Origin: Dipteris shenzhenensis
Taxonomy: Eukaryota; Polypodiophyta; Polypodiopsida; Gleicheniales
NCBI GenBank assembly: GCA_047967505.1
Contig: CM106539.1
Strand: one strand, 5' to 3'
DNA: 64,000 nt
A program made the position numbers and the translations under genes. Shown here in pieces: positions 31,838 through 42,322 of this stretch. The stretch's first letter is position 1. The number at the start of each line of letters is the position of its first letter. Below the pieces are notes generated by a model. It was not told the DNA's origin. It ran no database searches and saw only the letters and a program-made list of their open reading frames with translations.

Positions 31838-33368
31838 TTATTTCCGATATCTTTTTTGTCTGGAGAACTCGTTGCTCGGTATGGTTTTAATTTGCTTCCA
31901 ATGTTCAAATTCTGTGAGTTGCACTGTCTCATTGTCAAACACTTCCACCAATCGATAGGGTCCATTCCAACCCGACTGAAAATTCATTCTGATAGATCTT
32001 AACTTAGTATTATAGAGTAACACAAACATAGGATTCTTTAAATTCTTAGGCACAATATGCCGATCATGCCAGGCCTTCCTTTTGCACTATATTATTTGCT
32101 ATGACCGCCTCAGCTTGGAGGCGTAAGTCATCTAGGTGGGTTAGCTGATGCAATGACCCCTTTATTGCCTCTGGTTCACCTAAATGATGCTCGACAGCAT
32201 TTCGAAGACTTGGGACAATAAATTCTAAGGGAACAAATGCCTTTAAGCCAAAGGCCATACGAAAGGGTGTAAGATTGGTAGTGACCTTGTAAGAAGTGTG
32301 ATAAGCCCACAAAGCCGAATGTAATTTGGTGTCCCATTCACCTTTGATAGACTGTATTGTCTTAGCGAGAATGAGTTTCAATGGCTTGTTAGTGGACTCG
32401 TCTTCACCATTACCATGAGCATAGCAAGTAGTGGAGATTGTATGCATGATTTTGAATTTCTTTCCGAGTAACTACATCACATCACTGAGGAAATGTGTTC
32501 CTTGATCAACTGACAAGTTGCAAAGGGAATCCATACTTGCATATGATAATTTCATGGACAAACTTAGTTGTCCTCTGAGCCGAGTTGTCTTAGAGTGCCT
32601 TAGCTTCTACCCACTTAGTAGCATACTCGTAGCATAATCAATAGCAATGATGAGTGAACCTGGTTGGTTTTAGAGGACCAACAAAATCTGAACCCCAATG
32701 CTAAAAGTCTTCCCATGACCTGGTTGGTTGCAAAGACATAGATTGATTAGCCAATAATCGTCCAATGTGCTGAGAAACATCACATTGCATACATCTAGTT
32801 TGAGCATCTTTAAACAAGGTTTCCCACCACAATCCTGCTGCAACACTTTTTGAGAAGTTAACCCTCCTTGGAAATGTCCTCCTGATGGACTTGAGTGAGC
32901 CTCCTATAACACGACAACTCGTTCATGTGGTAAACCCCAATGGTGCAAAATTCCATCTGCACACTGATGATAGAGTTGTCCACCAATCAAAGTGTATTTC
33001 CAAGCTAATTGCTTATGTTTATCTCGAGGCATGGCTTCAGGAAATGTGCCTTCAGACAAGTAATCTACCAACTCAGCATATTCATGTTCACAATAATCAA
33101 TTGAAAACAATTCAACATCTAGAAATTCCATATCAACCCATGTGTTCACTCGGTGCTGCTAACCTGGACAAAGAGTCAGCTCCCACATGACTCTTGCCTG
33201 GCTTATGAGAATAAGTTTGAAGTTGAACTCTTGCAATAGAAGAATCCAACAAGCAAGCTGTCCTTGAATAATAGTCTTATTAATAAGATAAAGCAAGGCT
33301 TGATGATCCACATAAAATGCAAAGTGGTTACCAAGAAAATGGGTCATTGTTTGCTTGAGTGTAGCCAT
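31838..33368 (-). pseudogene. Ty3/gypsy RNase H-integrase remnant
   Basis: Read on the minus strand. RNase H tail 'HFAFYVDHQALLYLINK' and 'LLLQEFNFKLI' (33368-33159). A linker segment 'LYHQCADGILHHWGLPHERV' (33149-32904). The integrase zinc end has 'RCMQC' (about 32800), and the core 'DFVGPL' and 'ATKWVEA' is broken by frameshifts (32780-32450). The integrase core end 'ALWAYHTSYKVTTNLTPFRM' (32447-32064) follows, then the integrase C-terminal domain with 'WNGPYRLVEVFDNETVQL' (32053-31838). Several stops. Reverse transcriptase, protease and gag are missing: homology stops at 33368, where the repeat shared with 13.4/14.5 kb begins. Confidence 0.85.
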
Positions 33369-33480
33369 TTTTGGTGAGGTTTAGGGAATTTTCTATATAT
33401 AGGTATCTTGCATGACCCATAACTTATGCATTGCTCAATGGAATTCAGCAAACTTTGTTGTCAAGTTGTAGTACACTTTC
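33340..33480 (+). repeat. Third copy of the 13.4/14.5-kb arm repeat
   Basis: About 140 bp nearly identical to the right arm at 14461-14605: 'gtgtagccatttttggtgagg', 'ctatatataggtatcttgcatgaccc' region and 'gcattgctcaatgga'. It begins inside the gypsy RNase H coding sequence, so the same junction exists at three sites. Confidence 0.8.
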
Positions 33481-33729
33481 CAATCCTGATCATTAGATCA
33501 AAAAATTATGGAACACATCAGGGGAGAGTTGGGGTCTCAAAAGGGCCTCATAAGGAATGGGTGAAGAAATGGATTAGGCTTAATGCAAGCCCTCTTATGG
33601 GGTCCAAGGGAGTCCTAACCCCCCCTACCTAGGTGGGTTAAGCCCAATTGATCCCACCTCTTATACCTAGGAAGAGGCCACCTCTTACACCAAGGAGGGG
33701 GCACTTTTCCCAAAGTCAAATTTTTGAAT

Positions 33730-34262
33730 TTTGAATTTGAATTCCCTCTCTCTTCCACTGCCCCCCATCCTCCTCCTTGACTCCCTCCTCCCTCCTCCTC
33801 TTTCACACGTCCCATTCCTCCTCCTTCTCCTCCTCCTCCCTCCTCCCTCCCCCCCTCCTCCTCCCTTTGTCCACATGCCTCCTCCTCCCACATACATCCT
33901 CCTCCCCTCCCCCTGCTGCTTTTTCCTCCTCCCTCCTCCCACATGCGTCCTCCTCCTCCCCCCTTGCTGCCTTTCCTGCTCCTCCTCCTCCCTCATGCTC
34001 ATCCATTCTCCTCTTCCCTTATGCTCATGCCTACTCCTCCTTCCTCCTACTCATGTAAGCTCCTCTTGCCTCATGCTCACACCTACCCCTGCCGCTTCTA
34101 CTCATCCTACTCATGCGTATTTGTCTGCCCTCATCCTCACACCTAGTCCTCCGCTTGCTTCTCCTCCCTCGTAATCATTCATTGTCCTTCTCATCCCTCC
34201 TCAAACATTGCTTCTCCTCCCTCATAATCATTCATTGTCCTTCTCATCCCTCCTCAAACATC
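33730..34262. repeat. Polypyrimidine (CCTCCT-rich) tract and 53-bp tandem duplication
   Basis: 33730-34150 is almost pure C/T on the plus strand and generates spurious Pro/Ser/Leu ORFs on one strand and Gly/Glu/Arg ORFs on the other. 34157-34209 and 34210-34262 are two direct copies of a 53-bp unit (gcttctcctccctc...cctcaaacatt). Confidence 0.9.
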
Positions 34263-35394
34263 GCCTACCTTCTATGATGGCCTATCACAGCCTCTGTAAA
34301 CTCTACAACTATTGAGGGTACCATTTGAGGAGATCTCCCATGTTACCATGTGACCGTACAGTTGCAGGATCAATATGTGATCCATGATTTTTTTTTTCAA
34401 GAAAAGAAGCATCTTGAACCTCAAGAGGTGCTCTAAAGAGGAGAGTATGAGCTAAAATATTAATTTCATAGTGTTTCAATGTAATTTCTTACTTTGGATT
34501 ATCCACAGTGGTGCATTGCTTTTGCTAAGGTTCCCTTAGTTGTTCTTTTAGGAACTTCATGGAGGATGATATGAGAATGGTGGGCATGGAGGATATGGAC
34601 TCTTCATATCGAAAGACACAAAGTCATGCATGAGCAAGTTGTTTTGGGGGTGATGCAGGACTTGAAGGGAATGGTGATGCAAAGGAGATGCCTGGAGCTC
34701 GTGATGCTGCTAATGTAAGTCTTGAAGCTCAAAAGTTGATTGAAGAAGAAGAATTCACATGATGCATTACATCTATTTAAATTGAAATCTCTAAAATGAT
34801 GTTTCTTCATGTGTGCAGTAGCAAGCAGGAATGGAGAATCTATCCATTTGGAACAAGAAGCCATGGAGAATTCACAGTATTGACCCAAGGCAACCTACGT
34901 GATCCATTCCAATGTGTTGTACATGAGGTTATGAGAACTTATGAGTTGAATGTGAGATTCCAAATAGCATAGCGGTCTTTCTAAGGACTTAGTCGAGGAT
35001 TCAAAGACCCTATTATTGGTGTATTAGAGCTGAAGAAGAAGAGAAACAAGCTATGAAGCCTCTTTGTAATACAATTTGAAATATAGAAACCTATTTCTAA
35101 TAATATTCTTCTATCTAAAGCTAAAATTTTTCATGTATCTATGGCCAAATGGTGAGTCTAGTTTTGTTATGTCGAATTTAATTATCTATTATTTTTAATA
35201 TTGCATCCTTTTTTATATCAACTTGCACACAAAAGTTATATCACATTTTGATGTAACTTACAAGTCAATAAAATGTTGTTTGCCAAGTTTGGCCATTCTA
35301 ATTTCATATGTAGAAGGGATTTGACCATGGCACCACATTGATTAGATGGAGTGCTAAAAAAACCAAAATTTGAGATTTCCCTACATCACCTTGT
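34263..35394. other. No recognisable gene
   Basis: AT-rich, with short unrelated ORFs only (for example 34604-34888 minus). Resembles decayed repeat DNA. Confidence 0.45.
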
Positions 35395-35830
35395 AAAGGA
35401 TTGGTGCATTTCGTGATTTTCTACGAAGAAATATAGATTTTGAAGGGGTAGATGAAAATTTGACAACTTTCGCCATTTCAATGTCAATTTTTAGCAAATG
35501 TAGGAGGAATTTAATCGCCGTAGTGGAGAAGGCAAAGGTTGTTGTGGGGTGTCCAAAAATGCAAAAACCCACCATGGTGCAAATTTGGCCATTTGGACAC
35601 CCTCCAAATGGCCAAATTTGCACCGTGGTGGGTTTTTGCATTGGGAGTCCAAATGGCCAAATTTGCACCATGGTGGGTTTTTGCATTTTTGGACACCCCA
35701 TGACATCCCGACCAAATTTGTCTTCAGTGCCGCAGTCAAATTCCTTTAACATTTGCCAAAAATGGACATTGGAATGGCCCAAATTGTTAAATTCCTTCAT
35801 CTACCTGATTAAAATCCATGTCTTTATAGA
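35395..35830. repeat. Long foldback element, family 2, copy 1
   Basis: An inverted repeat of about 430 bp. The left arm runs from 'aaggattggtgcatttcgtg' through 'tttagcaaatgtaggaggaatt' to 'ccaaaaatgcaaaaacccac' and 'caaatttggccatttggaca'. The right arm mirrors this from about 35650 to 35830. The centre contains an additional half-arm, giving three copies of the 'tggccaaatttgcacc(a/g)tggtggg' block at 35562-35695. Confidence 0.7.
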
Positions 35831-36307
35831 TGCATCAACTTCAACATAGATAAACATGGAAAAGAAAATATTTACCAAGTAACTTAGCAAATGATGGTTG
35901 GTGAATATGACAACTTATGTGCCTTGTAGCACAGCTTTGGTAAGACCCTTAGGCAATATATTTTCTCTATAATTTCTTGCGCTTTGGAGGAACCTTGTAG
36001 ATTGGCTATGTCAATGTAATTATTTATTTAATCCAAAAGACTTTGATCTTCCACTACATCACCTTGTAAATTTTCATTTTCTTTGTTTATCTTGCCTTTC
36101 GAGCCACCTTTTAGGTTGGCTATGTCAATAAAATATTTGATTTCATATCAGTAAATCACCTTGAAATAACTTGATGCATTACATGAGAAAATGTTTATTT
36201 TGAAGAGGAATCTAAAATTTTCATTTTCTATGTTTTCTTGGTCATGGAGGTTGGCTATGTCCATGTATCTTTTATTTTAATTTTTAGGTTGGCTACTATA
36301 TCACCTT

Positions 36308-36740
36308 GTAAAGGATTGATGCACTTCATGATTTTCTATGAAGAAATATAGATTTTGAAGGGGTATATGAAGGAGTTTGACAACTTCAACCACTTCAATG
36401 TCCATTTTTGGCAAATGTAGGAGGAATTTGATCATAGTGCAGAAGGCAAAGTTGGTCAGGACATCATGGGGTGTCCAAAAACGCCAAAACTTGCCACGGC
36501 GCAAATTTGGCCATTTGGACCCCTCCAAATGGCCAAATTCACGCCGTGGCGAGTTAGTTGGTTAGGACATCATGGGGTGTCCAAAAATGCCAAAACTCGC
36601 CATGGCACGAATTTGGCCATTTGGACCCATTTTTGCACACCGCGTGATGTCCTGACCAACTTTGCCTTCTGTGCCATGGTCAAGTTCCTCCTTTATTTGT
36701 GTGCCAAAAATGGTCATCAAAATTACCAAACTTGGTTGAG
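36308..36740. repeat. Long foldback element, family 2, copy 2
   Basis: Same layout as the 35.4-kb element: 'aaggattgatgcacttcatg' left end, 'gcaaatgtaggaggaatttg', central palindromes 'ggccatttggacccctcc', and the mirrored right arm 'tgtcctgaccaactttgcc' ending near 36740. The two copies lie about 0.9 kb apart in the same orientation. Confidence 0.7.
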
Positions 36741-38202
36741 AGTATTGTTTTCACTTGGAATATTCATAAATTTTCCTAAATTAATTTTACAATAATATAT
36801 ATACAAGTAATAGAACTTAATTGCATGGAATATGAAGAGAATAGTAAAATAGCTATAACTCCGATTGCAAATATGAAGACCTTCAAAAATCAGTCACAAG
36901 TTGAGGGGGTCATAAATTTGTAATTACTTTGGATACAAATGAAGGAAAAGGGACAAGTTTGCATATAAAAGGTTCACCTCTCTACACAACAACATTGGAG
37001 GTGGTGTATTCAATCCTCTACAATTCAGAGTGATATTACCTTCTATTGAATTAATAACACATTCAAAATTTCAACCATGACTGAATCAAAATTATTGCTT
37101 ATGACACGGTATCTTGTAAGGAAGAGAATGTGATAAAATGTACAATTTTGTATTACAATCTCTCCATTCAAATACAAAGACTCTTCATAGCCTGCACCTC
37201 CTCTTTGTGCTACCTCTAATACATAGAAAAAAGAGGCTTTTTAAATCCCCAAGTAAGATCCTAATACTAATACCATTAAGGCTCTCCTCTCAAGGTAGCC
37301 AAGCACAAAGTTTTTTACACCATTTCCAATGGGATACAATGCAATAGGGGAAGCCATGTGATGTGGACCACAATGATCAAGCTGTCAATACTTTGATGCA
37401 CTTTTATACTTAAGTAGGCCATTCTAAAAATTGGATGTGGAAGACCACAACATATCCTCCTACTCGACTAATATAGTGCACTAATGAGTGATCTCAAATG
37501 CCTGCCTCCTGCATCAATTCAACGACCATTACATTAGCAGACCTAACAAAGCACATTACATTAAAAGACCATAAAATATAAATCAATACATAGGATGCTT
37601 ACCATCATGGCATTGTCTCCTTTAATGATGCAAGCAAGGCAAATAGGTATAAACTATAAACTTTAGACATGAAAACTTTAGACATATTACCTCAAAACTT
37701 TGGACACAAAAGCACACAATAAAACCATCAAAAGAAATTTCATCTATATTTTTAATGTCCTCCAAGTCATGAAGAAAACCTATGCAAATTCCAAAATGCC
37801 CAACCTACAATTTATGGACAGCTTGTACTAGTCAAACACATTGTTTGATGTTGCATGAGGGATAAAATGGACATTTTCATGCATTTCTCTATATTCTTGC
37901 CTACTATTTCACCATTTCAAGTAAAGTTGAAGGACTATACATTTCTTTCACCATTTCTCTATATTCTTGCCTACTATTCCTGCACATAACTTATAGACAA
38001 TCCATTGTTAGTAATATCAAAGATTCCACTACTTCCCACTCCTATGTTAAAATAGGATCTTGTAAAGAAGATAGGCAAGGAAGGTACATAGTCTAAGAAA
38101 TGCATCCTTCCTCTTGGGAAGCTTATGTGGGCCCTTGGCAAAACCTTCCATGACTATCTAGTTAGTCAAGCTATAAGTTCAAGTCATCCAATGCATCTCT
38201 CA
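36741..38202. other. No recognisable gene
   Basis: AT-rich. A small direct repeat 'catttctctatattcttgcctactatt' occurs at 37880-37908 and 37950-37978. No coding sequence is supported. Confidence 0.45.
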
Positions 38203-38450
38203 TGTTCTAGAGCTCACAATATTGTCAACTTCTGCCACTTTCTTCCTGACCATGTCTCTAGAACACACTACAGCTCACAATATTGCCGGCTTTGGTCACT
38301 TTGGCACTTTGTTCCTAACTATGCCTCTACAACACACTAGAGCTCACAATATTTCTAGCTTATGTCACTTTCTTCCTAACCATGCCTCTAGAACACACTA
38401 GAGCTCACAGCATTGCGACCTTGTGTCACTGTGTTCCAGACCATGCCTGT
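38203..38450. repeat. 66-bp tandem repeat, about four copies
   Basis: Units contain 'agagctcacaatattg', '(t/g)tcactttcttcctaaccatg' and 'cctctagaacacacta'. It lies just beyond the 3' end of the minus-strand transposase-like gene, a position suited to subterminal repeats of a DNA element. Confidence 0.75.
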
Positions 38451-38514
38451 TGGGAAAACAATAGCTATAGGAGAGGAAAGAGCAGTTGTATCCTATATGA
38501 GAAGGAAAAGAAAG

Positions 38515-38662
38515 AGGGAAAAAGTGCCTATAGGAAGGCAAAGAGTTGCTGTACCAGAAGGAAAAGTGCCTATAGGAGGGAAAAGAGAACCTGTACCAAA
38601 AGGAAAAGTGCTTGTAGGAGGGAAAAGAGCACCTGTACCAGAAGGAGAAGTGCCTACAACAC
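38515..38662. repeat. Minisatellite, about 48-bp unit
   Basis: About three units of 'aaaagtgcctataggaggg' plus 'aaaagagcacctgtaccaga'. It produces a Lys/Arg-rich ORF on the plus strand that I treat as spurious. Confidence 0.75.
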
Positions 38663-38712
38663 CTATTTCATTAATTTTGGACTTTTTCTATTGTTTTTGT
38701 GCAAAGCTTTAA

Positions 38713-41700
38713 TCATAGACATTCTTCATTTGCACTATCTCCTTCTACTTCCTCCATGGCGAGCATCCTTAAAAATTCGTGTATATGCAAAATACTTTGC
38801 TGTGGTATTTTTATTTTTCCTTCTACCTCATATCCCATGCGCTTCTTTGATTTCTTTGCCCTTGAATGCCAAGACACTATGATTGTCTTCGTCGAAACTT
38901 GAGAGACCGCTTCATCATTTGGGACCCACTCCTTCATTATACAATTAGTATACAATGTGTTGTTATCTATATTCTCCTTCCTGCCCTTTGGCTCATACCA
39001 TACTGTTGTAAATGTTGTAGCTCTCCCTTGGTCATCTCTTTGCACATCAACTACTTTTGCAACCCAAAACTTCACATTCTCATATTCATCATCCGATGGT
39101 CGAACCACAACAAAATAATCGACCTCTATATCTACTTGTGGCATAAACTCTCTCTTCTTTGGTCCACAATATGGACGTGGGAGTAATGATACAAATTCAT
39201 TTTCAAAGACTAGAGCTGGGCGCAAATCCTTATGAACATTTGGCCAAAACATATTGCATTCTTCCTTGACATCCTTTGAGCCTCGCATTCTCTCAAGGTT
39301 CTTTATTAAATTTCGTGTCTTGTTAATTACAGTGGTAGTGTGTTCTCTCCAAGTAGGCTTTGAATCAGGATATCTTCGGAGCATTTCCTCTTTGTATGTA
39401 ATAAATGCTTTTAATCCTATTCCACAGTTAGACCTCTCATTGAATTCTTGTATAGGAGCCCATGTTGGATACCTTTCCTTGCTGGGAATTGAAGTTAAGA
39501 GATTGTAAGGTTCTTCAGGTTCCCACTTTGTATCATGAGAATACTGTTGCCATTGCATTACAGGTTTTTCATCTTTAAAAAAAAAATGAAAGTAGTGTGG
39601 ATTGGTATGACCTGTCAATGCATCACCACCCATTTGTATGAAAGGTAGAATGAAGCTCTTCCAATCATACATTCTTTTGGGCCTCTCACATACTGGACTT
39701 TCCTTACAACCATCAACTTGCCTGCCACATCTTCTTACCAAGTCATCCATTGTCTCCACATCCTTGCATTTAAGCTCCCTTAAGACTATGCTAAAAACCT
39801 GATCAATATCCTCATGTGTATGCCCAACATACAAAAATCCACATTCGACCTCATTGAAGATTCGATGAGCAACTAGCATGGAGCAAAATGCAAACATGAG
39901 AACATTCTTATTTTCTCACCAGTAATTATCAGCTTGTATTCTCAAAGTTAGTGGTAGGCAACCTTTTTCTGCATGTACATTGTGAATTGCCTTCATAATA
40001 AATGTTACAACTTGATTGCTATCATGTAGATGCAAGGAATCATCCATATATCTGCAAAGAACTTAATTCCATGCACTAACACTCCACATAGATGTGTCTT
40101 TAGAAAGTGCTTTTCTTGTAATTTAGGTGGAGTGGCAACAAAACAAGGCAATGTTGTTGTATTCTGATCCATGCCATCTACGATAAGGCACATGTAGTCA
40201 TCGGGATGCGAAATAGCTTGCTCCTTCCAAAATGCATATTTTTGTCTTGAATGTCGAATAAGGTCATGATGAGATTTTTGGTTTTTTTTGTATAATTCCC
40301 TTTGGTTTGGACATGTTGCACTCTCAATCGCTCGCTTTAAATCATCACAAACATTGCACTTTGACATTTTTTGCCTCCTTGGGATTTTAACATATCCAAA
40401 GTTCTTCTTCCAAAGAGTATACAAAGTATGAGAAGAAGCTACGGCATCCCCTCTTTGCCTTTGCTTTTCCGCAATAGAGTCAAATACTTTGAGCTTTGTC
40501 AAGCCCATTGGAAGGTGCATTTCAATGATTGCATCACTGTTAGGGAGTTTGGTAGATATATGGGGTTGAGGTAAAGCATGTTCATGTATGAAGTCTTGCA
40601 AAATTGCTGCTGCCCTGACAGTTGAGATTCTTGATTTGGACCTTTCTCTATTACTGTGAATGCTAAATTTGTTGCCGCCCTTTGCCTTGGTGACTAAATC
40701 CCAATATGTACCATGGGATAATCCAGTAATATTGTGATATGCCTTATTGCAAATATTTTTTCCATTTATGAGAGGTTTTACCTTTTGTTTTGAACTTAGC
40801 CTTTTATTGCCATTCTGAATAAAGTAAGAGAGACTTGTGAGAAGGTATTCATTTCTTTCGTTTCCTCTTCTTTGCCACACGTGTCCTCTACATTCCCTGA
40901 TGTCTGCAAGATCAATGAAGCGCATACATCTTCGCTTGCAACATAGATATCCCAATGCATTTAACATGTTCTCCTCCTTCATTACTCTCTTCCTCTTTGG
41001 TTGCTTTTGTGGATCTACTTGGATTCGCTTTCTCTTCATGCATATGTATGATCGTTTTCATTCCTCGTGCACGTTGTTATCTATATTTATGCACTTCTTC
41101 TCCTCACATTTGTTTGTAACCAAGCATCCATGATTGGTCATTGCATCCTTGGCCATATCACAATCAAAGTTAAATATTGAATAATCCTCTGTTGATCTCA
41201 TCCTCGTTTTTAACATACTCTTAGGACCATTCAATGAATTCAATATTCTACGAGAGTATTGAGAACCTTGAAACTCTTCCACTCCTGAGAGAACATCACT
41301 CATTGGGACATCTTGCATGGCTTTCACAAATCCACAAGCTTGATTGACACCAGGTTTGTTAATATGCATGAACTCATCCAGCTTTGCCAAGACATCGCTA
41401 TTGAAACCTTTGCCCTTCTCACTATGCAAGAATTCATCCACCCCAGATAAGGCTTCGCTTCTAAAATCATTTTGTTTCTCGGAACCAATGAACTCATCCA
41501 CTCCAGATAAGATGTCACTTCTATAATTGAGTACATTGAAATCATCCACATTTGAAGTGATAGAGCCTGGCACATGGGCACGCTTTTTAGGTCCTTTGAT
41601 ATTGTAGTATTCCTTGTCTTTATCATTGAAAACCACGTGCCTCTTTCTCATGTTTAAAAATTGCATGCTCCATCTCATATTCTTGCCTACCTCATAGTAG

Positions 41701-42187
41701 GGATCACATAAGGATGTTATGTTATCAACCATACCATCATCAGTGACTTTTAGAATCCTCATCTGTGCAAATGACCATTGCTCCACTTGTTCAAATCCCA
41801 ATACTTCACCTTCTGCTACAGTCTTATTTGCAAATGATCTCATTTGTAAAATGTCCCCTATAGTAAAATCCAAGGTGGTGGACTTTGTATTCTTGATAAT
41901 GTCTATTGCATAAGTCTCATCTTTGTCCCATGCTATAAATGATTTGTTGGATGTATTGTAGGGCATAACGTCTCCAAGTGTTTCCATATCTCCACATTTA
42001 TACTTTAGCTCAACATGTGCGCTAAGAATCTTTGATACAGTAACTGCCACCTTATCTTCACCAAGTCTTCGAAAGTGGCAAACTGAATTGGGATCACTAT
42101 CATGGATTGTAGCAAATGCAACTTTTTCTCTTTTGCTACATAAAATCACATCCATCCCTTGTGAGAGTCCTTCGCAAGCAAACTGCA
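38713..42187 (-). pseudogene. DUF7869-type transposase-like gene with a Ptta/En-Spm-like N-terminal region, decayed
   Basis: A long minus-strand coding region. 42187-41061 follows an acceptor-like 'ctactgcag'. It opens 'FACEGLSQGMDVILCSKREK' and resembles the plant Ptta/En-Spm-associated C-terminal domain ('DPNSV', 'METLGDV', 'IAWDKDE'). Next come four tandem repeats of about 22 residues around 'LSGVDEF' (about 41530-41270). A single in-frame TGA (41058-41060) separates it from 41039-40005: basic nuclear-localisation-like start, 'CNVCDDL', 'CLIVDGMDQNTTTLP', 'GVLVHG'. A frameshift near 40050 and a TGA at 39916-39918 precede 39897-38713, which holds 'GFLYVGHTHEDIDQVFS'. The set 'DGMDQ', 'ADNYW.ENKN' and 'GHTHEDID' matches my recollection of DUF7869 proteins. 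It would supply three acidic positions of an RNase-H-like fold; that catalytic reading is inference. The 5' exon(s) are absent because the satellite array begins 135 bp upstream. Confidence 0.65.
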
Positions 42188-42254
42188 GTAGCAACAATTA
42201 CATAAATATTAGTCTCTTTTTAATAATCTACTCATTTATTATAATTTTTAATTA

Positions 42255-42322
42255 GTACTTAATTTATTGGTGGAAGAAGTTATCCGATTACTTAATTTAT
42301 TGGTGGAAGAAGTTATCCGATC
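42255..42322. repeat. Short direct duplication at the left edge of the satellite array
   Basis: Two adjacent copies of 'tacttaatttattggtggaagaagttatccgat'; the second runs directly into the first partial monomer. Confidence 0.85.

Noticed and set aside
33615-34174. Gly/Glu-rich and Pro/Ser/Leu-rich ORFs
   Set aside because: They are translations of a CCTCCT-type polypyrimidine tract on the two strands.
35381-36795. ORFs repeating 'KNAKTHHGANLAIW'
   Set aside because: They are mirror translations of the second foldback family.
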